Positions 16,865-26,297 are shown, numbered from the stretch's first letter. The stretch: 64,000 bases of DNA from Gemmatimonadota bacterium (GCA_007121455.1 SKKN01000038.1:62001-126000), one strand, 5' to 3'. Made by a program: numbers and translations. The notes: a model not told the origin generated them from the sequence alone.

Positions 16865-17758
16865 GTGAACGACGCCGGATGTGTGAGCTTTCTGCAGTGG
16901 GCATTGCCCCGCATGGGTATGCGTTGGAAGGGGTTCCGGAGAGTCCGCCGGCAGGTGTGTCGACGCGTCCGGAGACGGGTCGCGGAGTTGGGCCTCGAGG
17001 GAAGCGAGCGCTACGCGCAGTATCTCGAGGACCATCCCGAGGAATGGTCGTACCTGGAGAGCCTGTGCCGGGTGACGATCTCCCGGTTCCGGCGCGACCG
17101 CAGGCTGTGGGACGTTCTCGTCGACGAAGTCCTCCCGGCAATGGCAGAGAAGGAGGCGAACTCGGCCGGGGGTTCCTCCGGATGCGTTCCTCTTCGGGCG
17201 TGGTCCGCAGGCTGCGCATCCGGAGAAGAGCCGTACACACTCGCTCTTCTATGGCACCTTCACCTGCGCGCGCGGTTCCCGGACACCGAGCTGAGAATCC
17301 TGGCAACCGATACGGACCCGGCGGTGCTGGAGCGTGCACGAAGAGCTCGCTACCCGGCCTCGGCTCTGCGTGAACTCGAACCGGAATGGTGGGACCGGTG
17401 TTTCGAGCCGGTGGAAGACGAGGAGGGCGAAGAGAGTTTCATGCTGCGGGAGGAGGTGCGGGAAGGGGTGGAGTTTCGCCGGCAGGATGTGCGGCGTGAC
17501 CTGCCGGCCGGCCCATTCCACCTGATCTTCTGCCGCAACCTCCTCTTCACCTACTACGACGAACCGACTCAGGCCGCAGTCCTCGATCGGCTCATTACCG
17601 TCATGCTCCCCGGAGCAGCCCTGCTTCTCGGGAGACATGAAGGATTGCCCCCTGGCCCGTGGCCCCTCGAGGAGCGGAGCCCAGGCTCGGGGATCTTCCG
17701 GCTACGCACGGACGAGGGTGGCGACCGGCCTACGGGGTCACCAGGCCCTGGAACGTGA
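16865..17758 (+). CDS. CheR-type protein-glutamate methyltransferase
   Basis: CheR-family enzyme of 297 residues from GTG 16865. There is an N-terminal helical CheR_N region (FRRVRRQVCRRVRRRVAELGL), then the catalytic domain with RAWSAGCASGEEPYTLALL, RILATDTDPAVLERAR, FRRQDVRRDLP and HLIFCRNLLFTYYDE. These are the classical CheR motifs. No chemoreceptor, CheB, CheA or CheW gene lies nearby, so its partner must be elsewhere, or the enzyme serves another methylation system. The last 29 bases overlap the convergent propeller gene. Confidence 0.9.
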   Translation: MNDAGCVSFLQWALPRMGMRWKGFRRVRRQVCRRVRRRVAELGLEGSERYAQYLEDHPEEWSYLESLCRVTISRFRRDRRLWDVLVDEVLPAMAEKEANSAGGSSGCVPLRAWSAGCASGEEPYTLALLWHLHLRARFPDTELRILATDTDPAVLERARRARYPASALRELEPEWWDRCFEPVEDEEGEESFMLREEVREGVEFRRQDVRRDLPAGPFHLIFCRNLLFTYYDEPTQAAVLDRLITVMLPGAALLLGRHEGLPPGPWPLEERSPGSGIFRLRTDEGGDRPTGSPGPGT

Positions 17759-18845
17759 AGCGCTGGACCCGTCGGCCGTCGGCGGCCTCCCCGGTGTAGA
17801 GGTTGCCACGAGAATCGACGGCGATGTTGTGCGGACGGATGAACTGCCCGATCTGGCGACCACCGCTACCGATCTCGCCCACGATCTCGAGGTCCTCCCG
17901 CCGGAGGATCCATAACTTGTGGTTCGTGCCATCGGCGAGGTAGAGGAACTCCTGCTCCGGATCGTGCGAGAGGGCGACCGTGAACGCAGTCCCCGACTGT
18001 AGAGTTGCAGGAGCGATCCTCTTCTCCATCACGAACTCCCCGCTTTCCTCGAACACCTGGATCCGGTTGTTCGGGCGGTCCGTGACGTAGATTCGGCCGT
18101 CGTGGGAACCGACGAGGCCATGGACGAGCCCGAATTGTCGCGCAGGTGGTGCATCCGCACCTCGAGGCCCGAACTCGTAGTCATCGTCTGGACGCTCTCC
18201 GTATGCGCCCCAGTGGCGGAGATATTCCCCCGAATCCGCATCGAAGACGACGACCCTCCGGTTCCGGTACCCATCGGCCACGAAGAGCTCGTTCGTCTCT
18301 GGATTCACATGAACGGCGGCCGGCCCTCCAAGGCGTTCCGGATCGTTGCTCCCGCCGGAGCTTTCGGGGTCGCCGATCTTGAGGAGGAGCTCGCCGTCCC
18401 GGGTGAACTTCATGAGATGGTGATGGCTGTACCCTCCGACCCAGACGTGATCTTCGTGATCGAGGTACACTCCATGCTCGCTGTTCGGCCAGACGTACCC
18501 TTCACCCGGACCGCCCCATCCCTGCACCACCCGGCCGTCCGCATCCAACTCGATGACCGGCGGGGCCGGAACGCAGCATTCCGCGGTGGGGGGCTCCTGA
18601 GCGGCGCCGGTCTCCCGAGGAGAAAGCGTCTCGGCCTGATGGACGATCCAGACGTGATCACGAGAGTCGACGAAGAGGCCCGTGATCGTCCCGAGGATCC
18701 ATTGATCGGGGAGACGCTCCGGCCAGGTCGGGTCCACCTCGAACGCAGGAACTCCTCCCGGAGCCGCAGCGGGAGCCGTGTCGCACGCCGTGAGGAGGGC
18801 GAGCGCCACGATGGGTGCGAGCAGGGGCAACCGGGAGGCGGTCAT
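17730..18845 (-). CDS. Secreted NHL-repeat propeller lipoprotein (peptidyl-amidating-lyase-like)
   Basis: About 371 residues from ATG 18845, with AAAGGAG upstream. A lipoprotein signal ends at LALLTACD. The rest is an NHL beta-propeller with repeats such as HVWIVHQ, VYLDHEDHVWVGGYSHH, VHVNPETNELFVADGYRNRRVVVFD, GRIYVTDRPNNRIQVFE and NIAVDSRGNLYTGE. The layout resembles peptidyl-alpha-hydroxyglycine alpha-amidating lyase, but the same fold serves many binding roles, so no reaction is claimed. It is located in the periplasm or on the outer membrane. It converges with the CheR gene. Confidence 0.85.
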   Translation of the reverse strand: MTASRLPLLAPIVALALLTACDTAPAAAPGGVPAFEVDPTWPERLPDQWILGTITGLFVDSRDHVWIVHQAETLSPRETGAAQEPPTAECCVPAPPVIELDADGRVVQGWGGPGEGYVWPNSEHGVYLDHEDHVWVGGYSHHHLMKFTRDGELLLKIGDPESSGGSNDPERLGGPAAVHVNPETNELFVADGYRNRRVVVFDADSGEYLRHWGAYGERPDDDYEFGPRGADAPPARQFGLVHGLVGSHDGRIYVTDRPNNRIQVFEESGEFVMEKRIAPATLQSGTAFTVALSHDPEQEFLYLADGTNHKLWILRREDLEIVGEIGSGGRQIGQFIRPHNIAVDSRGNLYTGEAADGRRVQRFTFQGLVTP

Positions 18846-19114
18846 CGGATCTGGCTCCTTTTCGGTCGGGGCGGTTCGAATCTCAAACCTTCTGGAAACC
18901 ATCATGGCGGAGCGGATCGAGCACCGAAAGATCGCTCACCGCCGGAATCCGTGAACCCGCCCCGTCCGACCCTCGCCCTTCCTCCCTCTACCCGGCGCAG
19001 CCCGGCACCTGGCGGGAGTAGCGCTTCGCACCTGTGACATGACCCTCACTCGCGGGTAGAGTGATTGCGCGCGTCACCCCCTTCGCCTCCTCATCCGCGT
19101 TGGAGAGCCCATCC

Positions 19115-21004
19115 ATGCCACCTGAAGTGTGTGTCGCTTCCCGCTCCGGAATGACCCTGCTGAAGCTTGTCCGGGTCCTGGTGGTCCTCGGCCTCGCCTC
19201 GAGCCTTCCCTCCGCATCCGGCCCCCTCACGGCCCAGGACGTCTCCGCTCCTTCGGTTGCTTCCCAATCGGTCGCGGAAGCCCGCGGGATGCAGGCCACG
19301 TTCGAGGCGTTCCGTCAGAGCCGGATCCCTCCCCGGATTCGACCCGCCGGATCGCGGTGCGACCGGCAGATCGGAAGAATCTGTCATTGGTTCGGGGGTG
19401 CGGAGGAGGCGGACTTTCCTCCCGAGCCCGTGGAGACGGAAATGGCACGCCGCGAGCTGCTCCAATCGCTCGCCGACACCTGGGCGGAAGTGAAGGATCC
19501 CTGGTTGCTGGGGCAGCTCGTGCATTACCTGGTCGAGGACCGACGGCTCGAGCAAGCCGAGCGACTCGCGCGAGATTGCGGACTGACAGAGACATGGTGG
19601 TGCTCCGCCCTCCTCGGATACCTGCTCCACCTTCAGGAGGATTTTCCGGGTGCGGAGGCTGCATTCCTCGACGCCCTCGAGCTCCTGCCGGAGGGGGAAA
19701 AGGAGCGCTGGCGTACGCCGCGCTTCCTCCTTTCCAGCGAGGGGGAGCGATCGTTCAGGTCGGCGAGCACCCAGGAGAAGGACGTCCTGCAAGACCGCCT
19801 CTGGAGGTTCTCGAATCCACTCTTCCTCGTGGAGGGAAACGACCGACTCACCGATCACTACTCCCGACTCGTCCTGGCCGGCATCCGGGAGGATTCGGCG
19901 AACCCATTTCAGATGGATTGGGGCGAGGATCTCGAAGAAACGCTCATCCGCTATGGCCGCACGATCGGATGGAGCCGGTTTCGCGCGCAGCCGAGCGGGG
20001 GAATGACGCCGCAGGATACACGGAGCGTGGCGAGTCATCATGATCCGGCGAGTCGTGGGTACCTCTTCCCGGAGGAGTTTCTCACGGCGCCTGCGGAGGT
20101 TCCGCCCGAGACATGGATCACGGCGCCTCGAGAGGCACACACCTGGTACGCGCCGCCGTACGCCCCCGATTTTCGCGGGTTGGAGACTCAAGTGGCACGC
20201 TTCCGACGTGGAGACTCCCTGCTCGTCGTCGGCGCGTTCCGGCCGGATCAAGGGTCCTTGGTGGCAGGAGCGGTGGAGCCCGTGGAGGAGCGGGGCGATC
20301 CGGTCGGCCGTCCGAATCCGTTCGGGGGAGGAGGAGGAGAGGAGGCCGAGTGGGGGGATGGGTCAGGCGGTGAGGATGCGGGCGGTGCGGTGCAGACGGG
20401 TCTCTTCCTCGTGCCGGAGGACGGGGGCGAGCCCTTCGAGACCCATGCCGAAGTTCGTGAAGGTGTCCTCACCCTGCATGCGCCCACAGGACGATATGTG
20501 AGCAGCCTGGAGGTGCTCGATGTCGATGCCGGCTCAGCGTGGCGCGCGCGTCAAGGCGTGAGTCAGGACGAGCTCTTCGCAGGTCTCGCCGGCCTCTCGG
20601 ACATCCTCCTCCTCGAGGAAGATGCGCCTCTCCCTGCGGATCTCGATGAGGCGATTCCGTTTGCACGCCCCGGAATCCATGTGCGGCCGGACGAGCGGTT
20701 CGTCGTCGCGTGGGAGGTCTATGGACTGGAGGTGGACGAAACCGCCCGGATCACGGTTGGCTTCACCCGCGGCCGACCGGGCTTCATGCGCCGCGTCGGG
20801 GAGTTTCTGGGCATTGTGGAGCCTGACGTGCCGGTGGAGGTCAGCTTCGACCAAACGGCCCCCGATGTCGTGCAGACCCTCTTCCGCGCTCTTCACCTGG
20901 AGCTTCCGGACCTCGAGCCGGGAGAATACACGCTCCACGTGCAGCTCGATGTCGGTGGCCGTGAGCCCGCGATCGCGAGCCGCCCGCTCGTCGTCGCGCC
21001 GTGA
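19115..21004 (+). CDS. Secreted TPR / GWxTD-like protein of unknown function
   Basis: About 629 residues from ATG 19115, which has GGAGAG upstream; ATG 19151 is an alternative. A signal peptide is visible (LLKLVRVLVVLGLASSL, cleavage near LTAQD). Residues about 90-220 are helical and TPR-like (LADTWAEVKDPWLLGQLVHY, ARDCGLTETWWCSALLGY). A following part (RLWRFSNPLFLVEGNDRLTDHYSR, EETLIRYGRTIGWSR) resembles the GWxTD domain of exported proteins. The C-terminus is beta-rich, with a Gly/Glu-rich spacer near residue 420. It overlaps the PagL-like gene by one base (TGATG), pointing to a shared envelope role. Confidence 0.75.
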   Translation: MPPEVCVASRSGMTLLKLVRVLVVLGLASSLPSASGPLTAQDVSAPSVASQSVAEARGMQATFEAFRQSRIPPRIRPAGSRCDRQIGRICHWFGGAEEADFPPEPVETEMARRELLQSLADTWAEVKDPWLLGQLVHYLVEDRRLEQAERLARDCGLTETWWCSALLGYLLHLQEDFPGAEAAFLDALELLPEGEKERWRTPRFLLSSEGERSFRSASTQEKDVLQDRLWRFSNPLFLVEGNDRLTDHYSRLVLAGIREDSANPFQMDWGEDLEETLIRYGRTIGWSRFRAQPSGGMTPQDTRSVASHHDPASRGYLFPEEFLTAPAEVPPETWITAPREAHTWYAPPYAPDFRGLETQVARFRRGDSLLVVGAFRPDQGSLVAGAVEPVEERGDPVGRPNPFGGGGGEEAEWGDGSGGEDAGGAVQTGLFLVPEDGGEPFETHAEVREGVLTLHAPTGRYVSSLEVLDVDAGSAWRARQGVSQDELFAGLAGLSDILLLEEDAPLPADLDEAIPFARPGIHVRPDERFVVAWEVYGLEVDETARITVGFTRGRPGFMRRVGEFLGIVEPDVPVEVSFDQTAPDVVQTLFRALHLELPDLEPGEYTLHVQLDVGGREPAIASRPLVVAP

Positions 21005-21501
21005 TGTCTCGCCTCGTTCCCCTGGCCCTCGCCATTCTTGCGTTCTCTCCACCCCTGCATGCACAGGTGGCGGACACCGATCCGCAGGTTCGAGCTGCCG
21101 TCACCTACTTCGACCTGGACGGGGGGGCGACCTCCGCCCCCGCGGCCGAGGTCACGTTTCTGGGAAAGGAGCCGAGGGTGTGGCGGGCTTCCCTCATGGC
21201 GGGAGCGCTCGCCTCGACGCATGGACAGGTGTACATCTACGGAGGACTCCATCTGCCGATCCAGTTGCCCCTTGGGCTCCTCGCCCGGCCGTCGTTCTCG
21301 GTCGGGCTCTACGAAAAGGGGTCGGGGCGGGAGCTGGGAAACCCGCTGGAATTCCGTTCGAGCCTCGCGATCGAGCGGATGGTCGGGGATCGATTCCGGG
21401 CCCTCCTCTTCGTGTACCACCTCTCGAACGCCGGACTCGGCTTCACCAACCCCGGCCTGGAAGCGTTGGGCCTCGGTCTTTCATTCCCGCTCGGGCGCTG
21501 A
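21004..21501 (+). CDS. PagL-like lipid A 3-O-deacylase / acyloxyacyl hydrolase
   Basis: Small outer-membrane beta-barrel of about 165 residues from ATG 21004. A signal peptide (LVPLALAILAFSPPLHAQ) is followed by alternating amphipathic strands. The C-terminal motif YHLSNAGLGFTNPGLEALG carries the His-x-Ser catalytic pair and the Asn of PagL. The enzyme removes the ester-linked acyl chain at position 3 of lipid A. The gene is translationally coupled to the preceding secreted-protein gene and its end overlaps the convergent peptidase gene by 21 bases. Confidence 0.82.
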   Translation: MSRLVPLALAILAFSPPLHAQVADTDPQVRAAVTYFDLDGGATSAPAAEVTFLGKEPRVWRASLMAGALASTHGQVYIYGGLHLPIQLPLGLLARPSFSVGLYEKGSGRELGNPLEFRSSLAIERMVGDRFRALLFVYHLSNAGLGFTNPGLEALGLGLSFPLGR

Positions 21502-23226
21502 GCTCGTCGGCTCGATAAGATCTCCGATTCGGTCGCGGTACACGCCGTGGGCGCGGGGGTAGCGCTCGAATCCGGGCACGTAGCAGTTCTGTCGGTCCCG
21601 CGGCCCGACGGCTTCCGGAGGGAGGGACATCGCTCCGCTTTCCGGCTGCCAACTCGCGCCCTCGGGCACAGGACGGTCCGGCATCTGCAAGCTGGATTCC
21701 TCCCGCACCCGCTCTTCGACCACCTGGACGAGCCGCTCTCCGAGGTCGAGGGCTTCGAGGAGCCAGGCATCCGCACGCTCGGTGAGGACTCTCCCTGCCT
21801 CCTCGAGGTCTCCTTCCGCCAGGGATGACGCCGCTCGGCTCTCGAGCTCGCGCATCTGGTCGGCCCACCGGGCTTCCGCACCCTCGAGCTCGGCCGTGAC
21901 CGGCCGGAGGAAGCGTTCGGGATCCGAACAGGTGTGATGGAAGAGGCGCTTGAAGGTGCGGTAGGCGCTTCGGGTCCCCTCCAGGGAAGCGAACTCCGGG
22001 TTCAGGAACGTGGAGGAGGCGTCTCGGGTGAGGTAGCGATGCTGCTTGTACTCGGGAGGTACGTCTCGAGTCCCGAGCGCGATGGGAACCATCGGCGTGC
22101 TCACTGCAGCCGCGACCGAAACCCACAGGACCCCCAGGTCGGAGGGAACACCTCCGCGCAGGTGGGCGACGTGTCCATAACCAGCACGGTCGTCGGACCA
22201 GCGCGGATCCCGGACGAGGGAGAGCATATCGGGCAACGTCACAGGTGCCATCTCCCGGATCTCGCCTTCCAGCGAAGGGGGATGACGGTACGGCGCCTCC
22301 TCATCCGCTCCCGGGGGTCCGGGGAAAGGGGTGCCGTAGACCTCCTGTAGGTTGAACGGAGCGCCGGAATCCGGATCGAACCAGCTGTGTTCCACCGCGA
22401 AGTCCAGGAGGTTCGCGGAAGCCACATACCCAGGTCGGGACTCGAAGTCCAGCGGAAAGTCGCGGATGTATCCCGGGTAGAGCACCCGCACGTCCTCGGG
22501 GCCCAGCCGCTCCGCGGCCCAGAGCCCCTGTCCGCCCGCGAAGGTGAGAAGCACCCACCCCTCCTCCGAATCTGCAAAGAGGTGGGAGCCGCCGCCGTAG
22601 TGGGCGTACCCAAACTCGTCGATGAGCTCGCCGGCGACTTCGACTGCATGTCGCGCACTCGTGGCTCGTTCCATGACGGCCCGCGCCAGGTCGCTGTAGC
22701 TGATCCCCCGCTGGGGCTCCGGGGTCATCGCCACCAACTCGGTGCGGGACGGACTCCAAACGGCTCGCGCCGCCACGTGGTGCTCGTTGAGCCCTCCGTT
22801 CGTCAAGGGAGCAGGGAAGCCGGCGAACTCGGAGTAGTTCGACGTGATGAAACGAGCCGTCTCACCTACCTGCGGAATCCTGATCCTCTCGCCCGGATAT
22901 CGTGCTTCCGCCGTGACGCCCACCTCGAGCTGCGTGCCCTCCGGAAATGTTCGACTCGGGGTGACCTCCAACCAATGACTGGAGGGTTCGTGTCCGAAGC
23001 CCCCCAGGAACACGGCTCCATCGTCCGTGAGCTCCCGTCCGACGTAGATCGCGATGCTCTTGTCGAGGATGTCCGCGCCGGTCCGTGGTTTCCCCGGCGG
23101 GGCGGATGGATCCACATCCGCAGACTGCCCTTCCGCTGCCGGCTGCAGAAAGGGCACACCTGAGAGAAAAAGCAGAAGCGTGAACCCCCCAACCCCCGTG
23201 AACGCGGAACGTGGAACCCTGAGCAT
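21481..23226 (-). CDS. Secreted C69-family peptidase-like protein
   Basis: About 581 residues from ATG 23226, preceded by GGAGG. A signal peptide is present (GVGGFTLLLFLSGVPFLQP). The C69 (PepDA-type Ntn hydrolase) pattern can be followed: SIAIYVGRELTDDGAVFLGG, LNEHHVAARAVW, FADSEEGWVLLTFAGGQGLWAAERLG, HSWFDPDSG and YGHVAHLRGG. At the position where C69 dipeptidases have the nucleophilic Cys of the CTT motif, this protein has Ser (KSIAIYVG). It may use Ser as nucleophile or be inactive. The family call is fairly sure; activity is open. Confidence 0.8.
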   Translation of the reverse strand: MLRVPRSAFTGVGGFTLLLFLSGVPFLQPAAEGQSADVDPSAPPGKPRTGADILDKSIAIYVGRELTDDGAVFLGGFGHEPSSHWLEVTPSRTFPEGTQLEVGVTAEARYPGERIRIPQVGETARFITSNYSEFAGFPAPLTNGGLNEHHVAARAVWSPSRTELVAMTPEPQRGISYSDLARAVMERATSARHAVEVAGELIDEFGYAHYGGGSHLFADSEEGWVLLTFAGGQGLWAAERLGPEDVRVLYPGYIRDFPLDFESRPGYVASANLLDFAVEHSWFDPDSGAPFNLQEVYGTPFPGPPGADEEAPYRHPPSLEGEIREMAPVTLPDMLSLVRDPRWSDDRAGYGHVAHLRGGVPSDLGVLWVSVAAAVSTPMVPIALGTRDVPPEYKQHRYLTRDASSTFLNPEFASLEGTRSAYRTFKRLFHHTCSDPERFLRPVTAELEGAEARWADQMRELESRAASSLAEGDLEEAGRVLTERADAWLLEALDLGERLVQVVEERVREESSLQMPDRPVPEGASWQPESGAMSLPPEAVGPRDRQNCYVPGFERYPRAHGVYRDRIGDLIEPTSSAPERE

Positions 23227-23375
23227 CCTCGATATCCTCCGTCTCGGTCCGTGTGCCTGCCCGGAAGATGGGGTCCACGATTCCGGAGCGCACCTCCTCC
23301 CCGTGCGGGAGAACCCAATCAGCCACTCGCGTATTTGGAGAGCAGTCGATCGGTGGAGCTCGCACGGGAGACACG

Positions 23376-24491
23376 ATGAAACAGACGGAGCAGGGGACAC
23401 AGCAAGGAGTTCGCGTCGCCGGAACGTCGGGTACGACCGGGCTCATCCTCCTGCTGGTTGTCGGCGGGTGCGCCGATCCGCCGACACGGAGCGCGCTCAG
23501 CCCTGATGAGCCGGGAGGAATGTCCTGCATCATTCCGGAAGACGAGTTGCTGGACGGAGGGGGAGGAAGTGGCATCTTCGCCCTGATCGATCCGGAGCTC
23601 GTTTCCGCAGAGAGCCCCTCGGCATCATACGTCGCCGAGGATGACCGTGTCGTGGGCATTCTGCTCGACGGCAAGCCGGTTGCTGTCCCGCTCAACATCC
23701 TCTGGTGGCACGAGATCGTGAACCTCGGGGCGAACGGCGACGCGGTAGCGGTCACGCACTGTCCCCTCACGGGGTCCAGCCTGACATTCGATCGATCGGT
23801 GGTCGATGGCGCGGCATTTCAGGTGTCGGGGCTGCTCTTTCGAAACAACCTCGTCCTTTACGATGAAGGGGAGGGTGGATCCTTCTGGCCGCAGATGCTT
23901 CGGCAGGCTGCATGCGGTGCCGACGTCGGTCGATCGCTTCCGATGTACCCTTCGATCGAGATGACATGGGCGGGCTGGAAGGATCTCTACCCCGACACGC
24001 GGGTCATTTCTCGGGAGACCGGGTTCGGGCGAGAGTACGAACGCTACCCGTTCGGACGCTACCGGGAGTGGAGCAACTCGGACGTTCTCTTTCACATGGG
24101 ACCGCTCGATCCTCGTCGACCTCCAAAGGAACCGGTTCTTGGTATCCCGGTCTCCGACGGCGGGTGGGCCTTCCCCTTCGGCGACCTGGAGCGGCACGAA
24201 CGCCTTGTGATCGATAACAATGTGAGAGGTCAGCCGGTCGTGATCCTCTGGGACCGCGCCGCTCGAGGAGCGGCGGCGTACTTTGCCCGAGTCGATGACA
24301 ATCGCACCTCCTTCACCGTCTCGGCCGACGGGTTCCGGGATGACGAAACCGGAAGCACCTGGCGCGTGGATGGGGTGGCCGAATCCGGTCCGATGGCAGG
24401 CACACGACTGGACCCCGTTCCGGAAGCCTACGTCGCGTTCTGGTTCGCATGGGCCGAGTTTCAGCCGGAGACGGTGCTGGTGCGGTTTTGA
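23376..24491 (+). CDS. DUF3179 lipoprotein
   Basis: About 371 residues from ATG 23376, with GGGAG 6 bases upstream. A lipoprotein signal ends at LLLVVGGCAD. The DUF3179 core is clear: NILWWHEIVNL, VAVTHCPLTGSS (conserved Cys), FQVSGLLFRNNLVLYD, SFWPQMLRQAACG, TWAGWKDLYPDTRVIS and a late WFAWAEFQPET. The biochemical role of the family is unknown; the conserved Cys/His/Trp residues suggest metal or cofactor binding in the periplasm. It is divergent from the C69-like gene and followed after 62 bases by arsM. Confidence 0.88.
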   Translation: MKQTEQGTQQGVRVAGTSGTTGLILLLVVGGCADPPTRSALSPDEPGGMSCIIPEDELLDGGGGSGIFALIDPELVSAESPSASYVAEDDRVVGILLDGKPVAVPLNILWWHEIVNLGANGDAVAVTHCPLTGSSLTFDRSVVDGAAFQVSGLLFRNNLVLYDEGEGGSFWPQMLRQAACGADVGRSLPMYPSIEMTWAGWKDLYPDTRVISRETGFGREYERYPFGRYREWSNSDVLFHMGPLDPRRPPKEPVLGIPVSDGGWAFPFGDLERHERLVIDNNVRGQPVVILWDRAARGAAAYFARVDDNRTSFTVSADGFRDDETGSTWRVDGVAESGPMAGTRLDPVPEAYVAFWFAWAEFQPETVLVRF

Positions 24492-24553
24492 GGGGTGATC
24501 ATGGCGGCGGCCCGCGTGCGGGAACTGGAACCAAGCAAAGAGGGAGAACCGAG

Positions 24554-25609
24554 GTGAGCGGAATCGAATCCACACTCGATGAGGTGCAGCAGTACTACGG
24601 CACGATCCTCCAGAAGAGTGAGGACCTGAGAACCGGAGCTTGCTGCACACCGGAGACGTTGCCTCCCCGGATCCGACGCCTGGCTGCCGAAGTCCACCCG
24701 GAAGTGAAGGAGCGCTTCTACGGATGCGGAGCGCCGTTCCCGCCCGCGCTCGAGGGGGCCACCGTGCTCGACCTCGGGTGCGGCACCGGGAGGGATTGCT
24801 ACGTCTTCTCCCAATTGGTAGGGGAGGGAGGACGGGTGATCGGCGTGGACATGACCCGAGAGCAGTTGGACGTGGCGGAGACGCACCGCGAATGGCACGC
24901 CGAGCGTTTCGGGCATCGGCGCTCGAATGTGGAGTTCAGGGAAGGGTATATCGAGGATCTGGCTGCGATCGGCGTTCAGGAGGATTCCATCGACCTCGTC
25001 GTGTCCAACTGTGTTTTCAACCTGTCACCGAACAAGCCGCGGCTCTTCGCCGAGGTTTTACGCGCCCTCCGGCCCGGTGGGGAGCTCCTCTTCTCCGACG
25101 TATTCGCCGACCGTCGGATTCCGGAACGGCTGAAGAACGACCCCGTGCTGCTCGGCGAGTGCCTCTCGGGGGCGCTCTACACGGAGGACCTCCGCCGGAT
25201 CCTCTCCGACCTCGGTTGCCGAGACGTCCGCCAACTGTCGAGCAGCCCGGTTCCGCTCACGGATTCCGAGGTGGAGGCGAAGATCGGGATGGTCGACTTC
25301 ACCTCGAGGACGCTGCGAGCCTTCAAGTTGGATCTCGAGGACCGGTGCGAGGATTATGGGCAGGTGGCCACCTACCTGGGAACGATCGACGGACACCCGC
25401 ACGTCTTTTCCCTCGATGATCATCACCGGCTCGAAGCCGGTCGCCCGATCCGGGTGTGCGGCAACACCTCGGCCATGCTTTCGGAAACCCGGTACGCGCC
25501 GCATTTCCGCGTCGAGGGCGACCGCTCGGTCCATTTCGGACTCTTCGACTGCGCGCCTCCCGCCTCCCCGGGTGAAGAGGGCCCCGGAGGAGCGGCGCCG
25601 TGTTGCTGA
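24554..25609 (+). CDS. arsM: Arsenite S-adenosylmethionine methyltransferase
   Basis: ArsM-type enzyme of 351 residues from GTG 24554, which has AGGGAG upstream. It converts As(III) to methylated arsenicals with SAM. Motifs: an N-terminal Cys pair in TGACCTPETLP, the SAM site VLDLGCGTGRDCY, SNCVFNLSPNK and LGECLSGALY, which hold the arsenic-binding cysteines, and a C-terminal APCC pair. No arsR, arsB or arsC gene is adjacent, so it appears as a stand-alone detoxification gene. An AhpD-like gene follows 118 bases downstream. Confidence 0.92.
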   Translation: MSGIESTLDEVQQYYGTILQKSEDLRTGACCTPETLPPRIRRLAAEVHPEVKERFYGCGAPFPPALEGATVLDLGCGTGRDCYVFSQLVGEGGRVIGVDMTREQLDVAETHREWHAERFGHRRSNVEFREGYIEDLAAIGVQEDSIDLVVSNCVFNLSPNKPRLFAEVLRALRPGGELLFSDVFADRRIPERLKNDPVLLGECLSGALYTEDLRRILSDLGCRDVRQLSSSPVPLTDSEVEAKIGMVDFTSRTLRAFKLDLEDRCEDYGQVATYLGTIDGHPHVFSLDDHHRLEAGRPIRVCGNTSAMLSETRYAPHFRVEGDRSVHFGLFDCAPPASPGEEGPGGAAPCC

Positions 25610-25727
25610 CGGACGGGCCGGCCCCGCCCGCAGGAGCGGGCCTCCACACCCGTCGAGCGGGTTCGGGTACTCGTATCGCCGGTTCAGGAGCGACGACCTC
25701 TCCCTCGGACGACTCCCTGGAGTGAGC

Positions 25728-26285
25728 ATGACCTGGATCCGGACCATCCATGAGGATGATGCCAAGGGCGAGCTGGCAGCGACCTACTCCCGCATCCTGG
25801 AACGGCGGGGAAAGGTGTCCGACATCATGCGAGCCCAGAGCCTGGCTCCCCCGGCGATGGAGGCGCACCTCGACCTGTACATGAGGCTCTTGTTCGGGAA
25901 AGGAGGGCTCAGCCGAGCAGAGCGGGAATTAGTCGCCGTCATCGTGTCCGTGGAAAACGAATGCGATTATTGCACGATGCACCATGCGGCCGCTCTCGAG
26001 GCGTGGTGGAAGGATCCGGACCGGGTGGAACGACTTTGCAGCGACTCCGAGGCTGCGGAACTCTCTCCCCGGGAGGCGGCTCTCGCTGAATATGCCCGTC
26101 GTCTGACTCGCAGTCCGGCTGCAGTAGCGAAGAGGGACCTGGACCCCCTCCGTGCCGCGGGACTCGAGGATGACGAAATCCTTCAGGCCAACATGATCAC
26201 GGCGTACTTCAATTTCGTGAACCGGATCGCTGAAGGGCTCGGAGTGGAGGCCTCTCCCGAGGAGGTCGGGGGATATCGCTACTGA
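25728..26285 (+). CDS. AhpD-like alkylhydroperoxidase (peroxidase-related)
   Basis: Protein of 185 residues from ATG 25728. The CxxC redox centre with downstream His is present in NECDYCTMHHAAALEAW, preceded by LSRAERELVAVIVS. These are hallmarks of the peroxidase-related/AhpD carboxymuconolactone-decarboxylase superfamily. The C-terminal ILQANMITAYFNFVNRIAEGLG is also typical. It probably reduces organic hydroperoxides or acts as a disulfide relay in the cytosol. It follows arsM and may protect against arsenic-linked oxidative stress, but a shared transcript is unproven. Confidence 0.88.
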   Translation: MTWIRTIHEDDAKGELAATYSRILERRGKVSDIMRAQSLAPPAMEAHLDLYMRLLFGKGGLSRAERELVAVIVSVENECDYCTMHHAAALEAWWKDPDRVERLCSDSEAAELSPREAALAEYARRLTRSPAAVAKRDLDPLRAAGLEDDEILQANMITAYFNFVNRIAEGLGVEASPEEVGGYRY

Positions 26286-26297
26286 TCCATGCCGCCG

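Noticed and set aside
15528-17339. Leftward open frame of 603 codons
   Set aside because: It is antisense to the BNR-repeat, ThiS and CheR genes, each of which has clear family motifs.
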